From contig VWZP01008548.1 of assembly GCA_013396995.1 (NCBI GenBank), positions 558,001 to 622,000 on the forward strand: a DNA stretch of 64,000 nt. Direction: 5' to 3'. Origin of the DNA: Dicaeum eximium (taxonomy: Eukaryota > Chordata > Aves > Passeriformes > Dicaeidae). Both the position numbers and the translations under genes were made by a program. Under the pieces are notes generated by a model, which worked only from the letters and a program-made list of their open reading frames with translations, had not been told where the DNA came from and searched no databases. Below, piece by piece: positions 12,323-22,884 of this stretch; within the stretch, counting starts at the first letter, position 1, and every line of letters begins with the position of its first letter.

Positions 12323-12767
12323 GATGTGTGTGGCTTGCTTTTACTCTGCAGAGTTGCTTTAAAAAAAATCTTTAAATCTTCTTCCTTTATTTTTAAAACA
12401 CAAGATTTTGCGAATCTTATTCTAAACATTCTCTAAAGGAGCACATCTTACTGGAATACAAAGTTTGGAACACAATGTCAATTTTATGTAAATGAACATA
12501 AACCACCACTTGCTAGTAATGGATTAGAATGTGAACTGGGTACCAGCTGCAGGTAATGGCCACTAGTGGGACTCACTGTCTTCATCACTTATCATCACAA
12601 AAATTGCTCTCTGGCAATTAAAGATATGGAGTTAAAAAGAAATCCGGTTGTCACCATCTGAGATTCCCTAATATTCATAAACAAGAAACTAATCTCTATT
12701 TCCAATTTATGTTTAAATTCTATGTATTTAATGGGAATTGAGAATGAGTCCAAATGAATCCCATCCC

Positions 12768-12905
12768 ATTAAAAAACAAACAAACAAACAAACAACCCCC
12801 CCAAAAAAACCCACAAAAAACCTAACAAAAACAAACAAAAAAAACCCCCAAACAAACAAACAAAAAAAAACAAACAACCAAAAAAACCCCCAAAAAAACC
12901 CAGAA
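12768..12905. repeat. Long A/C-rich low-complexity tract
   Basis: About 140 bp of (CAAA)n interrupted by C5-C7 runs and long A-runs, with almost no G or T. The opposed 62- and 70-codon frames here (Phe/Leu/Gly on minus, Lys/Asn/Pro on plus) are artefacts of composition. Confidence 0.95.
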
Positions 12906-13461
12906 CAACAGAAAATAAGAAAGTCATGGTTAAAAATATTTTCATTCTAAATTTCACTCATAAACCCACAATTACAATTTGGAACAGGTGCTTATGAAAT
13001 TTTTCATTTTCATGTGACATGCAATATGTGATCTGACTGAAACAAAATAATAACCAATCAAATAATTGTCAAGTATCTAAAATGACTCTGTATTGCAAAT
13101 GAGTTCTTGAGTTCTTTGGGAAGTAAATGAGAATTACCAAGTGATGATGCAAAATGCAAACTGGAGTTTTGCACAGCAGTAATACTAGCTGTCTAGGTGG
13201 GCAGAATTTAGAGGAAAGCAAAGCACTTCCAAATAGAAAAAAATGGGAGCATGTGGTGGGTTGACACTGTCTGGACACCAGGTGCCCACAAAAGCTGCTC
13301 TATCACTCCCCTCTTCATCTGGACAGGTGAAAGAAAATATAATGAAAAGCTCACGGGTCAAGATAAGGACAGCGAGAGATCACTCAGCAAGTACTGTCAC
13401 AGACTAGAGTTGGGGAAATTAACCAAATTCATTACCAATCACTTAGAGTTGGATAATGAGA

Positions 13462-13467
13462 AATAAA
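13462..13467 (+). promoter_or_regulatory. LTR polyadenylation signal
   Basis: AATAAA within GAGAAATAAACCC, about 210 bp into the LTR and downstream of a TATA-like TATAAT (13338-13343). The order TATA box then poly(A) signal supports plus orientation. Function is inferred from position only. Confidence 0.5.
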
Positions 13468-13622
13468 CCCAAATCTTAGTGACATCTTCCTTCCATACCT
13501 CCCTCCTTCCTGGATTTAACTTTATATCCTAATCTCTATGTCCTCCCCCCTGCAGCACAGGGGACAAGGAATGGGGGCTGTGGTCAGTGCACCCTCAGGG
13601 GGAGAGCACCTCACACTCTTCC

Positions 13623-13925
13623 CCTGCTCCAGCATGGTATCCCTCCCACCAGAGACAGTCCTCCATGAAATTCTCCTGTGGGAGTTATTCCCACAGGATC
13701 CAGTTCTTCAGCACCTGCTCCAGCATGGGTCATTTCCATAGGACGAAGTCCCTCAGAACAGGTTGCCAGTGTGGGATCCCCATGGCACAGGCCACAAGTC
13801 CTGCCAGCAAACCTGCTCCAGCATGGGCTCCTGTCTCTCCATGGGTACACAGGTCACGCCAGGAGCCTGCTCCAGCACAGGGTCACAGCTTCCTTGGGAC
13901 ACCCACCTGCTCTGGCATTGGCTTC
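13623..13925 (+). repeat. Reiterated CCTGCTCCAGCATGG motif inside the LTR
   Basis: CCTGCTCCAGCATGG recurs exactly at 13623, 13714 and 13812, with degraded versions at about 13866 (CCTGCTCCAGCACAGG) and 13908 (CTGCTCTGGCATTGG). Spacing is 91, 98, 54 and about 42 bp. It makes this part GC-rich and opens frames on both strands. Confidence 0.85.
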
Positions 13926-14190
13926 TCCATGGGCTGCAGGGGCACAGCTGCCTCAATATGGTTGCACCACAGATGGCAATACACTAACTTCTTACCCTTC
14001 CTAAATATGTTATCACAGAGGTGTTACCACCATCACTGATGTGTTTGTGCTTTTAATCAGCAGCGAGTCCATCCTGGAGCCAGCTGGCATTGGCTCCATT
14101 GGACATATGGAAAGTTTCTGGCAGCTTTTCACTGAAGCCACCACTGTAGCCGCCCCTGCTATCAAAACCTTGCCACACAAACCCAATACA

Positions 14191-14690
14191 GGGAGAAAAC
14201 AACACCCCTATCGCAGGTGTCAGTCATCCACCTTAGAAAGCTCACCACATCACCTGCCAGGTGTGTTGAAATGTCATTTTAAAGAATAATCTAGTGTAAA
14301 CTCCCTCCAGCACAAATCCCAGTCTTTACAATAGGTATCTCTCGTAATAAATTACCAGTTTGCTTTTTTTTTTTAACACTTTACACTGGCAATGTAAATT
14401 TTACCTTTTTTATTTTGGTGTTACTCTGTGTAAAAGAAAGGCAGGAGCAAATCAGGCCACAGAAGTTGTTGTTCATAAACTCCCTGCAATCTAATTGGCT
14501 CTATCTGGTATTAAATGAGAAATAGCATAAAAAGGGTAGGACCTTGGGGGGGAAAAAAATCTATGAAAAGAGCAAATAAATGCAAACTCATGAACAGTAC
14601 TTATCTAGCCACTACAAATTAGAAGTCCCTCCCTTTTCTATTTACCTCAAACTGAATCACAGTTATTATCCCAATATATTTCCAAGAACA
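14191..14690. other. Non-coding stretch
   Basis: No gene or identifiable repeat. There is a T-run at about 14364-14374 and a short G8 run in ACCTTGGGGGGGAAAA near 14547. Confidence 0.5.
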
Positions 14691-15169
14691 AGTAGTGTGT
14701 GTACGCTCGAGGGCTCTGTACCGGAAGACTAAGGAAAAACCGACAACAAGCTACAGATTTATGATGCATGAATGAAGCAAATGTTGGTCACATGGCTGAA
14801 AAAGCCTCTCATCTCTTACTGCTAGACTTATTATTCAGTATTTATCCTTTCCCTTGCAATCCAGTAAAACAGGAAGATCCTTGAACATCCTCTCAATTTC
14901 TTCTTGACTTGTAGGTCTTTACATACCTATCAACAAGTCACAGCCTCAGGAAGCTTTCTGTCTCTTTACGCCAAGGAATATTGGCATGACTAGCATAGTA
15001 ATTCTGTTTCAGGCATTTGGCTTAACCATTTCCATTGCAAACAAATTGCTTAATGGCTCTGGGTAGCAAACACACACAGAGTTGTGCCAACAGATAGAGA
15101 AATAGCTGAGTAGGTATGGCTTGTGATCATATTTATTGGCATTGCTTTTAAAACCTCTTCTAAATCATC

Positions 15170-15177
15170 ATTTGCAT
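15170..15177 (+). promoter_or_regulatory. Octamer (POU-factor) motif
   Basis: ATTTGCAT is the exact reverse complement of the ATGCAAAT octamer bound by OCT/POU proteins. It is a short motif expected by chance now and then; position in the CpG-retaining block is the only extra support. Confidence 0.25.
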
Positions 15178-15225
15178 CGTCATCTAAGTCTGATCTCTTT
15201 TGTTCAGCAGCTCAATGCTTCTTAC

Positions 15226-15234
15226 CTGTTTGTT
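15226..15234 (-). other. Exon-like unit of 9 nt (candidate microexon)
   Basis: On the minus strand a T-rich tract ends in GGTTTTAG, then AACAAACAG, then GTAAGA. The acceptor tract is GGATTTCTTTTCGG and the donor CAG|GTAAGA is near consensus. A CTGAC branch-point-like site lies about 20 nt upstream. The length is a multiple of three. The host gene is unknown. Short splice-like patterns arise by chance, so this stays a candidate. Confidence 0.2.
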
Positions 15235-15325
15235 CTAAAACCGAAAAGAAATCCAAAGTCAGGACTCGGTTCCTCCATTCTAAAGCTTGAGAGTCAATAA
15301 GGATGGGTAGGAAGAGATTCCTTAC

Positions 15326-15361
15326 CTTCATTAACAACATAGTTGAAAGGAGCAAAGCTCC
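15326..15361 (-). other. Exon-like unit of 36 nt
   Basis: On the minus strand the acceptor tract TTCCTTGTGTTCCTCTAC runs into TTTTAG, then 36 nt, then the donor AAG|GTAAGG. The length is a multiple of three and two of three phases are open; one reads SFAPFNYVVNE. It lies 91 nt upstream (transcript sense) of the 9-nt unit. No known protein was recognised. Confidence 0.22.
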
Positions 15362-15380
15362 CTAAAAGTAGAGGAACACA

Positions 15381-18300
15381 AGGAACAGTTCATCTATCAA
15401 GAACATAAATACATAAAATGACAAAATCTGGCAGCACACACAGGGACCACAAGACCAATCCTTTTAGAGTAAAGTGCTTTAAATATTTCCATAAAGTAAC
15501 AGAGTTGGACAGGAGCTCAGGCAAACCTCTCTATGTATGGCAAGTGCTGAATGAATATGCATGGAATTAATAACAAAATTATGTATTAGATATTATATAA
15601 GAAAAGATCATGCCTTCAAAGCATGGCACAAGTACAACAGTCCACCTAGTTTTTCATATACTGGAACAATTAATGCCATTGTGCATATTTTATCTTGAAC
15701 GTTTTGCCAATGGTGGAGAACTTACTTGCTATTTCTGTCAGGAGAAACAAAGAAATCAGAAAATTTCCTTTGCATATTCTTGTTTACTTACAGTAAACGT
15801 CAGGACACCTGACTTTGTCTAAAGATTGGACAAAAAATACAGCTTTCATGGTCAGAAATAAAACACTAACTGCAATAAAAACCCAACCCTAGAACACAGT
15901 AAAACCTTGATGACTTTTTTTTGTATATATGTATGATGTATTGATGTATTTTGTATATATTGTTGGTGGATTTTTTTGGCATTTTCACAGCTGAATGGAC
16001 ATGACTACTGCTCCTGCTTTTAGCCACTCACCTTCACAGCTGCAGCCAATAAATAAATCCACTAGCCTCTGAATTTTTATTTTAGAAACAGGCTTTATTT
16101 CTTCAGGTGGGTAGGTACAAGTTCTGCCATGCAGCCAAACACTTAGTATCACTGTTTCCAGCAGTGACTACATAAAAAAGTATTTAATGGCTCCTTCTGT
16201 GCAGCCTGAAGGAAGTATGGTGAGCCAACCTAGCCACCAATTTAACTAGGTCTGTGAGCAAACATAGAGACCAAGGTCAAACAAATTAATTTAACCCTGT
16301 TTAACAGACCAGTCAGTTCCACTGTCAAGGTCTTCCCCTAACTACCACCTTTTTTTTTTCTTGACTGCCTTCTGCATTTGATCTACCCCAAAAGACCAAA
16401 CTAGCTTTTTCCTTTTTTTCTTTTTTTTCCTAACTGCTCTTTCTTTTCTTATTTATTTGTTTGTTTGGGGTATTTTTCCACCAAAATTAAAAAGATCCAG
16501 TCCATATCAACACTCCTCCAGTGTATAGAAATTATCTATTGAAGAAGGCTACAGCAGCTCAGAATATTTTAAGTTCACATGGTAAAAATACAAAAAAAAA
16601 TGTAATCACATTTCTGTGAAATGTGTAGTAACTGGTGATTTTTCAGTCTTGGAATTTGCCTAGACCATTAGCAATAATTAAATAAGTTGCTCATGTTTAC
16701 TCTGTTTTAATATTGGTTTAGGTGTCCAGAGGAAAACAGCAATGTTTAATATTTAAATATCAAATACTTTGATTAAACATTAGTGTGTTAAACTAATATT
16801 AAGGAAAAATGAAAAAGAGTTCACAGAACTGACCATAAGTCTTTTGGGCTGCAAGTGCCAAACACATTTTAAAATCTGACATGTAGGCATTTTTTCAAAA
16901 AGTAGCTTGACCTCAAGGTCACAAATGAGAATTGTAATTAAGAAGCAATATTTCTAAGTCTGTACTTAGTGCTGGGCTGTGCAAAATGGTGCATCTTTAC
17001 CATCAGAAACAATTTGCAGGATTCTGACAAAAATCAGGTATGAGAGTAGCAGCTCTAAGAGTCAGAACAAAAGGTACTCAACATCAAATCACCCTTCTTA
17101 CTCTCTCAAACAAATTATTAATTTACACGCTTTTTATTCTCCTAGAAATAAATGAAATTCCCTCAGAGAAAATATTAACCTGATAGGCTTCTCAGTCAGG
17201 TCTGCCACTTTATAAATACCTGAGAAATTTCCTCAAAATCTACTAGGTGATGTCTAAAACAGCTTCTACACCTTGAAGCTATTATACCTTCTCTTAATAT
17301 TAATCCTTCCCCTTTCTTCAGAAATATTATTCTATATCAATAATTTATAAGAGTTCAGTTCTGTTTCTCCTGAAAAACCCCATCACAGTAGTTTGAACTC
17401 CAAAAAAAATCTGCAGGGATTTTCCAGATTTAAAAAAAAAAAACCAACAAACCAACAAACAAAAAAAACCCACAAAACCAAAACAAACTACCCACCAAAT
17501 ATGTACAGTTCAGATTTTGAAAGATTTGGTCACTGCGAAGCAAATCCAAAGATGTTTGGTTCCCCCACTCCCCCAAAAAAGAAACAAAACAAAGCAAAAC
17601 GCAAAAACACATGAAAAGCACTCCCTAGAAACCAGCTGCTTTCAATCCTGAAATGCTACAGGGATTACAGACAGGGATAAACATCAGTGGCCGGGGTGCA
17701 AATGTAAAAGCCTACACATTTGTTCATTTTATATCATAGTTGCAAATTATCTAAGTGCAATTTCCACTGTATTAAGGAGACAGCGTATTATGCTTCTAGC
17801 TTTCAGTCAGGTTTAATAAAGAGAAACCCTTCTACTGAATGAACAGTACCCCTTGGCTACTTTTAAAATAATCCATTGAGAATAGTGCAATATTCCATAC
17901 ATTTATTAAAAGTATTATGTTTCCTTAAGGAAATACCCCAAAGAAGCATTGCTCACTTTTTTCACATATATGGAATAAAAATGCAAATACTCCAAGTTTA
18001 GAGGTTGGGTGTTTTTGGTGGGGTGCTTTGAGGTTTTTTTGGCTTTCATCACTGACAAAAGTAAAAAGATTGTTTAAGACTAGCTGTGTCAGAATTTTGG
18101 ATACCAAGTGTGACAGGCTCTGCAGGTGTACAGTGCTTTCCTTATTGATACAAATTGAATCTGAACATAGCAATTTATTCAGCAACTCAAACCAATCACT
18201 GCACTGCAGTTTTCTCTTTCAGCTCTCATTTCCCAACCAAGTACTCTTAACCACTTTGCTACATTTGCTTTACAGCAAGGTTTCAACTACTATTAGATGC

Positions 18301-18825
18301 TGTTTTACGGTCAGAGAACAGGGGTTTAAAAAATTTTAAAGACTGTTATGCTGTATTTAAGTGCTGCATCATTCACACCTGTTCTATAATAGTTGCTTGT
18401 CTCCAAACACACTAACATTAAATATATTTCTCTTCATGTTACCCTAAGAAAAAACTCACCATTGTTATCCCATGCAAAGCATCTGAAGAGCTTGCAAGTA
18501 ATTTTTTTTCTAATAAACTGTAAAGATTTGTTCTAAGAAAAAGATTATCCCAAATCTTTCTTTTTAATGATGAAAAATAGTTTAAAAAGAGGTTCTTTAA
18601 TGCAATTGTGTTCTATGTTATTTTTTTAAAATATACTTAAGCTAACCAGTCCACCAAAATAACAAAAAGATTAAAGAATGAAAATTAACACCAGATTGCA
18701 CAAAAGATAAATTAAGAAAGAGATGGAACCAACTCAGGGAAAGAAGAGTAAGGCAGACAGTGAAAGTGGGAGAAAACAATCTTACTGTGTTGAGCCAATA
18801 TATAACCCTGGATTAAAAGCTAGCC
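15381..18825. other. AT-rich non-coding DNA
   Basis: No gene recognised. It holds low-complexity tracts at 17429-17490 (A/C-rich) and 17570-17612, a T-rich stretch at about 16350-16470, and a 10-bp inverted repeat at 16741-16781. Open frames at 15610-15822, 17393-17621 and 17925-18339 show no familiar domain; those at 17.4-17.6 kb are simple-sequence artefacts. Confidence 0.55.
17429..17490. repeat. A/C-rich low-complexity tract
   Basis: A12 followed by CCAACAAACCAACAAAC and an A8CCCACAAAACCAAAAC run. Same base bias and strand as the tracts at 4.2, 12.8 and 59.5 kb. Confidence 0.9.
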
Positions 18826-18889
18826 TTGGCAAAGCTCAAATGTGAAGATGCTCACATTGGGCAACCCAGGCCTGCTGCTACCAGAGGTT

Positions 18890-18904
18890 GTTGCTATGGT
18901 GACC
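18890..18904 (+). promoter_or_regulatory. RFX X-box-like site
   Basis: GTTGCTATGGTGACC matches the palindromic RFX X-box (GTTGCCATGGYAAC type) except at the central T and one 3'-arm position. RFX sites are common in ciliary and immune gene regulation; no target gene is visible here. Confidence 0.3.
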
Positions 18905-19171
18905 AGTGACAGTCAGCCAACAGTAAAATGAATTTAGAAAAGATAGTTAGGAAATACTGAAAAGAAGAAAGAGAAAGGAAAGGAAAAGTTTGGTGTCTGT
19001 AAGCAGATGCACAGTTCCATTGTCTGCTGCTTGCCCTACTGCAGCAGAGGAATACATCACCAAAATGGAGCCGAACTTCCACTTCACCTCCATGATAGTT
19101 GAAGTATATTCCTGCCTCTGTGGGTTTCTAATTGAAAGAAATTATTGTTTCGTTCATGCGACAGCTTTTCA

Positions 19172-19182
19172 GTGACTCAGCA
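19172..19182 (+). promoter_or_regulatory. Antioxidant-response / half-MARE type site
   Basis: GTGACTCAGCA satisfies RTGACNNNGC exactly and contains the AP-1 core TGACTCA. Such sites bind small-MAF/NRF2/BACH or AP-1 dimers. It is a single site with no promoter nearby. Confidence 0.3.
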
Positions 19183-19490
19183 ATCCCGCAAATTCAGCTG
19201 CGTCTGAAACCTGCATGGAACTGTTAGCTCATTGTTCTCATCTAAACTATTTAGAGGAATCCTGGAGTGGCCCATTTCTGTCTTCTGCCTTTAAATCAGC
19301 CTGGGGATGGTTCCATCCTGACATGTAAAAGGTTTCAGTGGATGAAGTATTTGTCACTGAAACAAAAGGTTTTGGAACTTTACAAATCTAGTGGAAAACT
19401 CAGTTGATTTCTTTTTTCAAACAAAGAATAAAGCAGAGACTGGCCGTTTTAAAAGCAAAATCTGCTTCAGAGAAGGCTAGCTGAAGCTGC

Positions 19491-22400
19491 AGTCAGTGGA
19501 CCATGAATCACAGAGCCCATGCCCAGCTGTGCAGCACTGCATGGAAGAAAAGGTTTCGGATGGCAGTGTCCCTCGGCGATAGCTGTGGATGTGTGTGCCA
19601 GAGAGGTAGTAATTGTTGTTTACTTGCTGTGCTATCAATGTGGTATGCCAGAGAGCACACTTTTAGAAATCAGCATGTGTGCACTGTATTATCTTATCTT
19701 GCACAAAACATTGTCCCAGACCCCTGGAAAACTCCTGCTGGAGTACTGTCAGAAAGAGATAAAAATGAAGTACTACATCTGTTAAAGCTGAAGTGCTGAA
19801 CTAGACTTCCCTACAAGCACCTTTTCCTAAGATTGACCGTACACCATGATCAAGAGGAGGAAGAGAACCTTGTATTAAGCCCCCAAAATCTACATGGATA
19901 TCTGGGTGCATGTATTTTTCAAGCCTAGAAAAGGCATGAAGATGGGTAGAGGGGAAAAAACTGAGATGGAACAAACATGGAAGAAGTTGTTATTTTCAGA
20001 GAATAAATATAGAGAAAAGCATTTACACAAAAGATGCTTTTACAGAAATAGCAGGCACAATCACAGTTGAAGAAATTGGCCAACTTTGTCTCCCCTTTCA
20101 GCCCAAGGGACATGAGGGTTCAAGCCACTTCACTCGCCCTTCTGAGGTCATGACTGGGGAGATCCATTTAGCCGTGCCCTGATTTGTTTTCTCCATAAAT
20201 AAAATGGAAAAATACAGACCAAACCAGCCCTTTAAAAGCGCTTTCATATTTAAAGAATGAAAAGTGCTAAGTGAGTGGTAAATGTTGCTTGAGCAGATTA
20301 ATACTTGGGTGATCAATACACATTATGAGACTGCTCTTATTCATCATATTTCCCACAGCTGAAGGAATGCAAGAAATAATAATATAAAGATCACAGCGGG
20401 TAGAAATGCCCCTAGCAAAAGCTGCCAAATTTTCTTGAACATAGGGGGAGCTGTGTTCTCATTTGCTTACCCTTCAATGCAACTTGTACCACGTGGAATC
20501 AAAATTATGCCTTTCATCTGAATCATACTGACTTTTTATATCAATGTGTTGTGTTGATTTAATTTCAATATTTCAGTACAACTGGTTTTTTTTATTGTTT
20601 TTGAAAAGGACACAATTTAAACCCAAGTCATTTAGCTACTACTCATAATGAGAATTCTTCCGGTACTTTCTTTGAAGAGCTTCGTGAAGGCTTTGACCTA
20701 CAACCTGGTATTAAGCAAAGAAAGAGAACTGAGATTACAGAGTTCTCTTTTGCTAGATCCATGAAAACAAGTCCAAACAGATTTCATCAAGTTACAAGTT
20801 TCAAAAGGTTATATGCATTTAAAAATAGGGCATATATTTTTGTTATTTTTTACAAGGAAGCAGACTTCAACTACAAGTATATTAAACATTCCTACAAGCA
20901 CAAGCAAGAAAAATAATATTCTAATTATCTGGAGAGCAACCTTGACAGTTCCAAAATATTTTCAAATTTTAGATTTAAAACACTTGATCACAATGCTGTC
21001 CACAAATACTAATAATACTCTAAAGTATAATTATCTAGCTGATTTTTATAGAAAGTAGGCCTTTGGTGGAAGTTCTTGTAGTTTCTTCATATTCAGAAAG
21101 GAGAGAAGATATCTTTAATAGGTAAGAGCAACTTGTTATTTTTCACTAAGTAACTGATAATACTCACTGAGATGATTACTGTCCATATAAAAAGCTAGAT
21201 CATTAAGTACAGCAAAAGACAAAAAGTAAAAAGAAATCTTTCATGCAAAATCCCTTGTTAATTTATTTCTAATGCGCTTGAATCCATAGGAATAAGATCA
21301 GTGGTTGGAAACAATGCCAGAAGCAGGCCTCAAAGAAGCACACCAGTTACTCCAAGGCTTACTAAATCTGCAATCCTCCTTTCTCAGAGGGCCTCTAGAA
21401 GACAAGTGTGGACAAAAATGAAGCTGTGGAGATTTTCACACTGGACAAATCGGTTCCTCCTTTCACAGACGGCTGCATTATAGTTCTTTTTACCATTAAC
21501 ATCCTCTTTGGAGAGTTTCAAGAGAATTCTATAAGTTTGAGTGTCTCCAGCACATATAGAATAACACTTATAAAAAAATCTGGAAAGAAAAAAAAAATCC
21601 CTGTAGCTCAGAATGTGAACTTGTTCAGAGAGGACAGTTAATGTTTTTAACATCAACATATCCTTGCTTTTGTGCCATTTCACAACATTTTGTCATTGTT
21701 AAAATAGACCTTCGCTGTTGTTTTAGTTACTAAGAATCTTGGGGCAAGCCAACATTCTATGTAATCAAAGCTAGCGTGACACAGAGATAAACAAATGTGC
21801 ACTCATTTATAAAAGAATGAGAAGATAAGACAACCACTGAAATAAACATTTTTAGCTCCTAAGTGAAATGAACTCATGGTGATAATATGTACACTTACAA
21901 AGGTAAGAACTTGCTAGTTACACCTGATCTAAAACCAGTGTTGCTTTAAAAAATGAGAAAAAAAATCAGAAGTAACATTCATACATTACCCACTGCTGGC
22001 TAGGAGCTACAATACCCACTAGGAATAAACAGTACTTCTCAATAAGAAAAAAACTTTCTTTTTTTTTGCTCCTTTATTTCATTAAGTAATGGGAACACCT
22101 GCTTCTTTTAAGTATCTTTGAAGTGGTTGGCACTAGTACTAATGCTTTAGAGGAAAAAAGTCCTCCTTTTTACTTTTAAACCAAGAACAGCTAGATACCA
22201 GTCTTCTAGGAAAATTGGTTTGCCTTTCCTGAATTCATTACTCATTGAAGTCCACCTACCACTAAAATAGTTCACATTATGCATGAAACATGAGAACAGA
22301 AATACTTTTTTACCTGCAGGAGATCTGGTTTTGTCTTTATCCTTATTCATTTAAGGAACAATTACATGGGCAAGAAACTTCTGGTTATAGATCTTACCTC

Positions 22401-22880
22401 TCTTTAGGGCAAACTAGTGAATCTAAAGTTTGTAACAGGCTGTGAATTCAAATTATTATATTCTTAGTATTTCTTCTGGGGGAACTAGATCTTAATACAA
22501 AAGGTGCTGAGAAGCTCAGAAAGACCCTGTCTTCAGTAGAAGTGAAGTGTAATTTCTATATACCAGCTTAAGACAGTAGGAAAAAAATAAAAGGATTTAT
22601 CACTTCAGAAAACAGCTCAAATTCACTTTTTCAATTTATTTCCTAGATAACTCAGAAGAGGCATTTTATAAATATTTCTTATATATATTTTAAAAAGTAA
22701 TTAATTCTATCATCTTCTTTCTTTAATTTCTTTTTATTTCTAATTGAAAAGTAAACCACACATACACAAGCACAATATTAAGAAAAAGCAAAGTAAAACC
22801 ACAACAAGGAGAAATTTATTTCTTATGATGTTTTGCTAAGAACAAATCAAAATATTTTGGCCAATAAATGGTGTTTTTTA
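19491..22880. other. AT-rich non-coding DNA
   Basis: No gene recognised. The plus frame at 19503-19799 (98 codons) has several Cys but no known fold or signal. The opposed frames at 21384-21683 are unrecognisable. No transposon was identified. Confidence 0.5.
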
Positions 22881-22884
22881 ATGG

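Larger units (their letters stand above)
13252..14190 (+). mobile_element. Solo LTR of an avian ERVL-like endogenous retrovirus
   Basis: The block begins TGTGGTGGGTTGACACTGTC and ends AACCCAATACA, the TG...CA termini of a common avian LTR family. Internal landmarks follow the expected order: TCTATCACTCCCCTCTTCATC near 13300, AAAATATAATG (TATA-like, near 13338), GAGAAATAAACCC with a poly(A) signal at 13462-13467, a GC-rich reiterated part with CCTGCTCCAGCATGG units (13623-13930), the ATGTTATCACAGAGG phrase near 14007, and CCTTGCCACACAAACCC near the end. The flanks read GGGAGCA before and GGGAGAA after, a near-perfect target duplication (6 of 7). No gag, pol or env sequence adjoins it, so it is a recombined solo LTR. 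Frames of up to 150 codons inside are not genes. The family is named from memory; strand follows the poly(A) signal. Confidence 0.88.
14695..15380. other. Candidate conserved non-coding or exon-bearing block
   Basis: Sequence complexity rises here and CpGs are retained (TACGCTCGAGG, TACCGG, AACCGAC, GCATCGTC, AACCGAAAAG), unlike the CpG-poor surroundings. A perfect POU octamer ATTTGCAT lies at 15170-15177. Two minus-strand exon-like units are at 15226-15234 and 15326-15361. Whether the block is truly conserved cannot be judged from one genome. Confidence 0.35.
18830..19490. other. Candidate conserved regulatory block
   Basis: A non-repetitive stretch with retained CpGs (TTTCGTTCATGCGACAG, CCCGCAAATTC, GCTGCGTCTG). 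It holds an RFX X-box-like site at 18890 and an antioxidant-response-type site at 19172. Short frames at 18894-19175 and 19503-19799 have no known domain. Enhancer function is inferred from composition and motifs only. Confidence 0.3.

Noticed and set aside
12738..12957. Lys/Asn/Pro-rich plus frame and Phe/Leu/Gly-rich minus frame
   Set aside because: Pure translation of the A/C low-complexity tract.
13538..14289. Open frames of up to 150 codons on both strands
   Set aside because: They fall in the GC-rich reiterated part and the 3' end of the solo LTR, where stop codons are rare because of composition. LTRs of this type do not encode proteins.
17393..17621. 73- and 63-codon opposed frames
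   Set aside because: Simple-sequence artefacts of an A/C-rich tract, with no protein-like composition.
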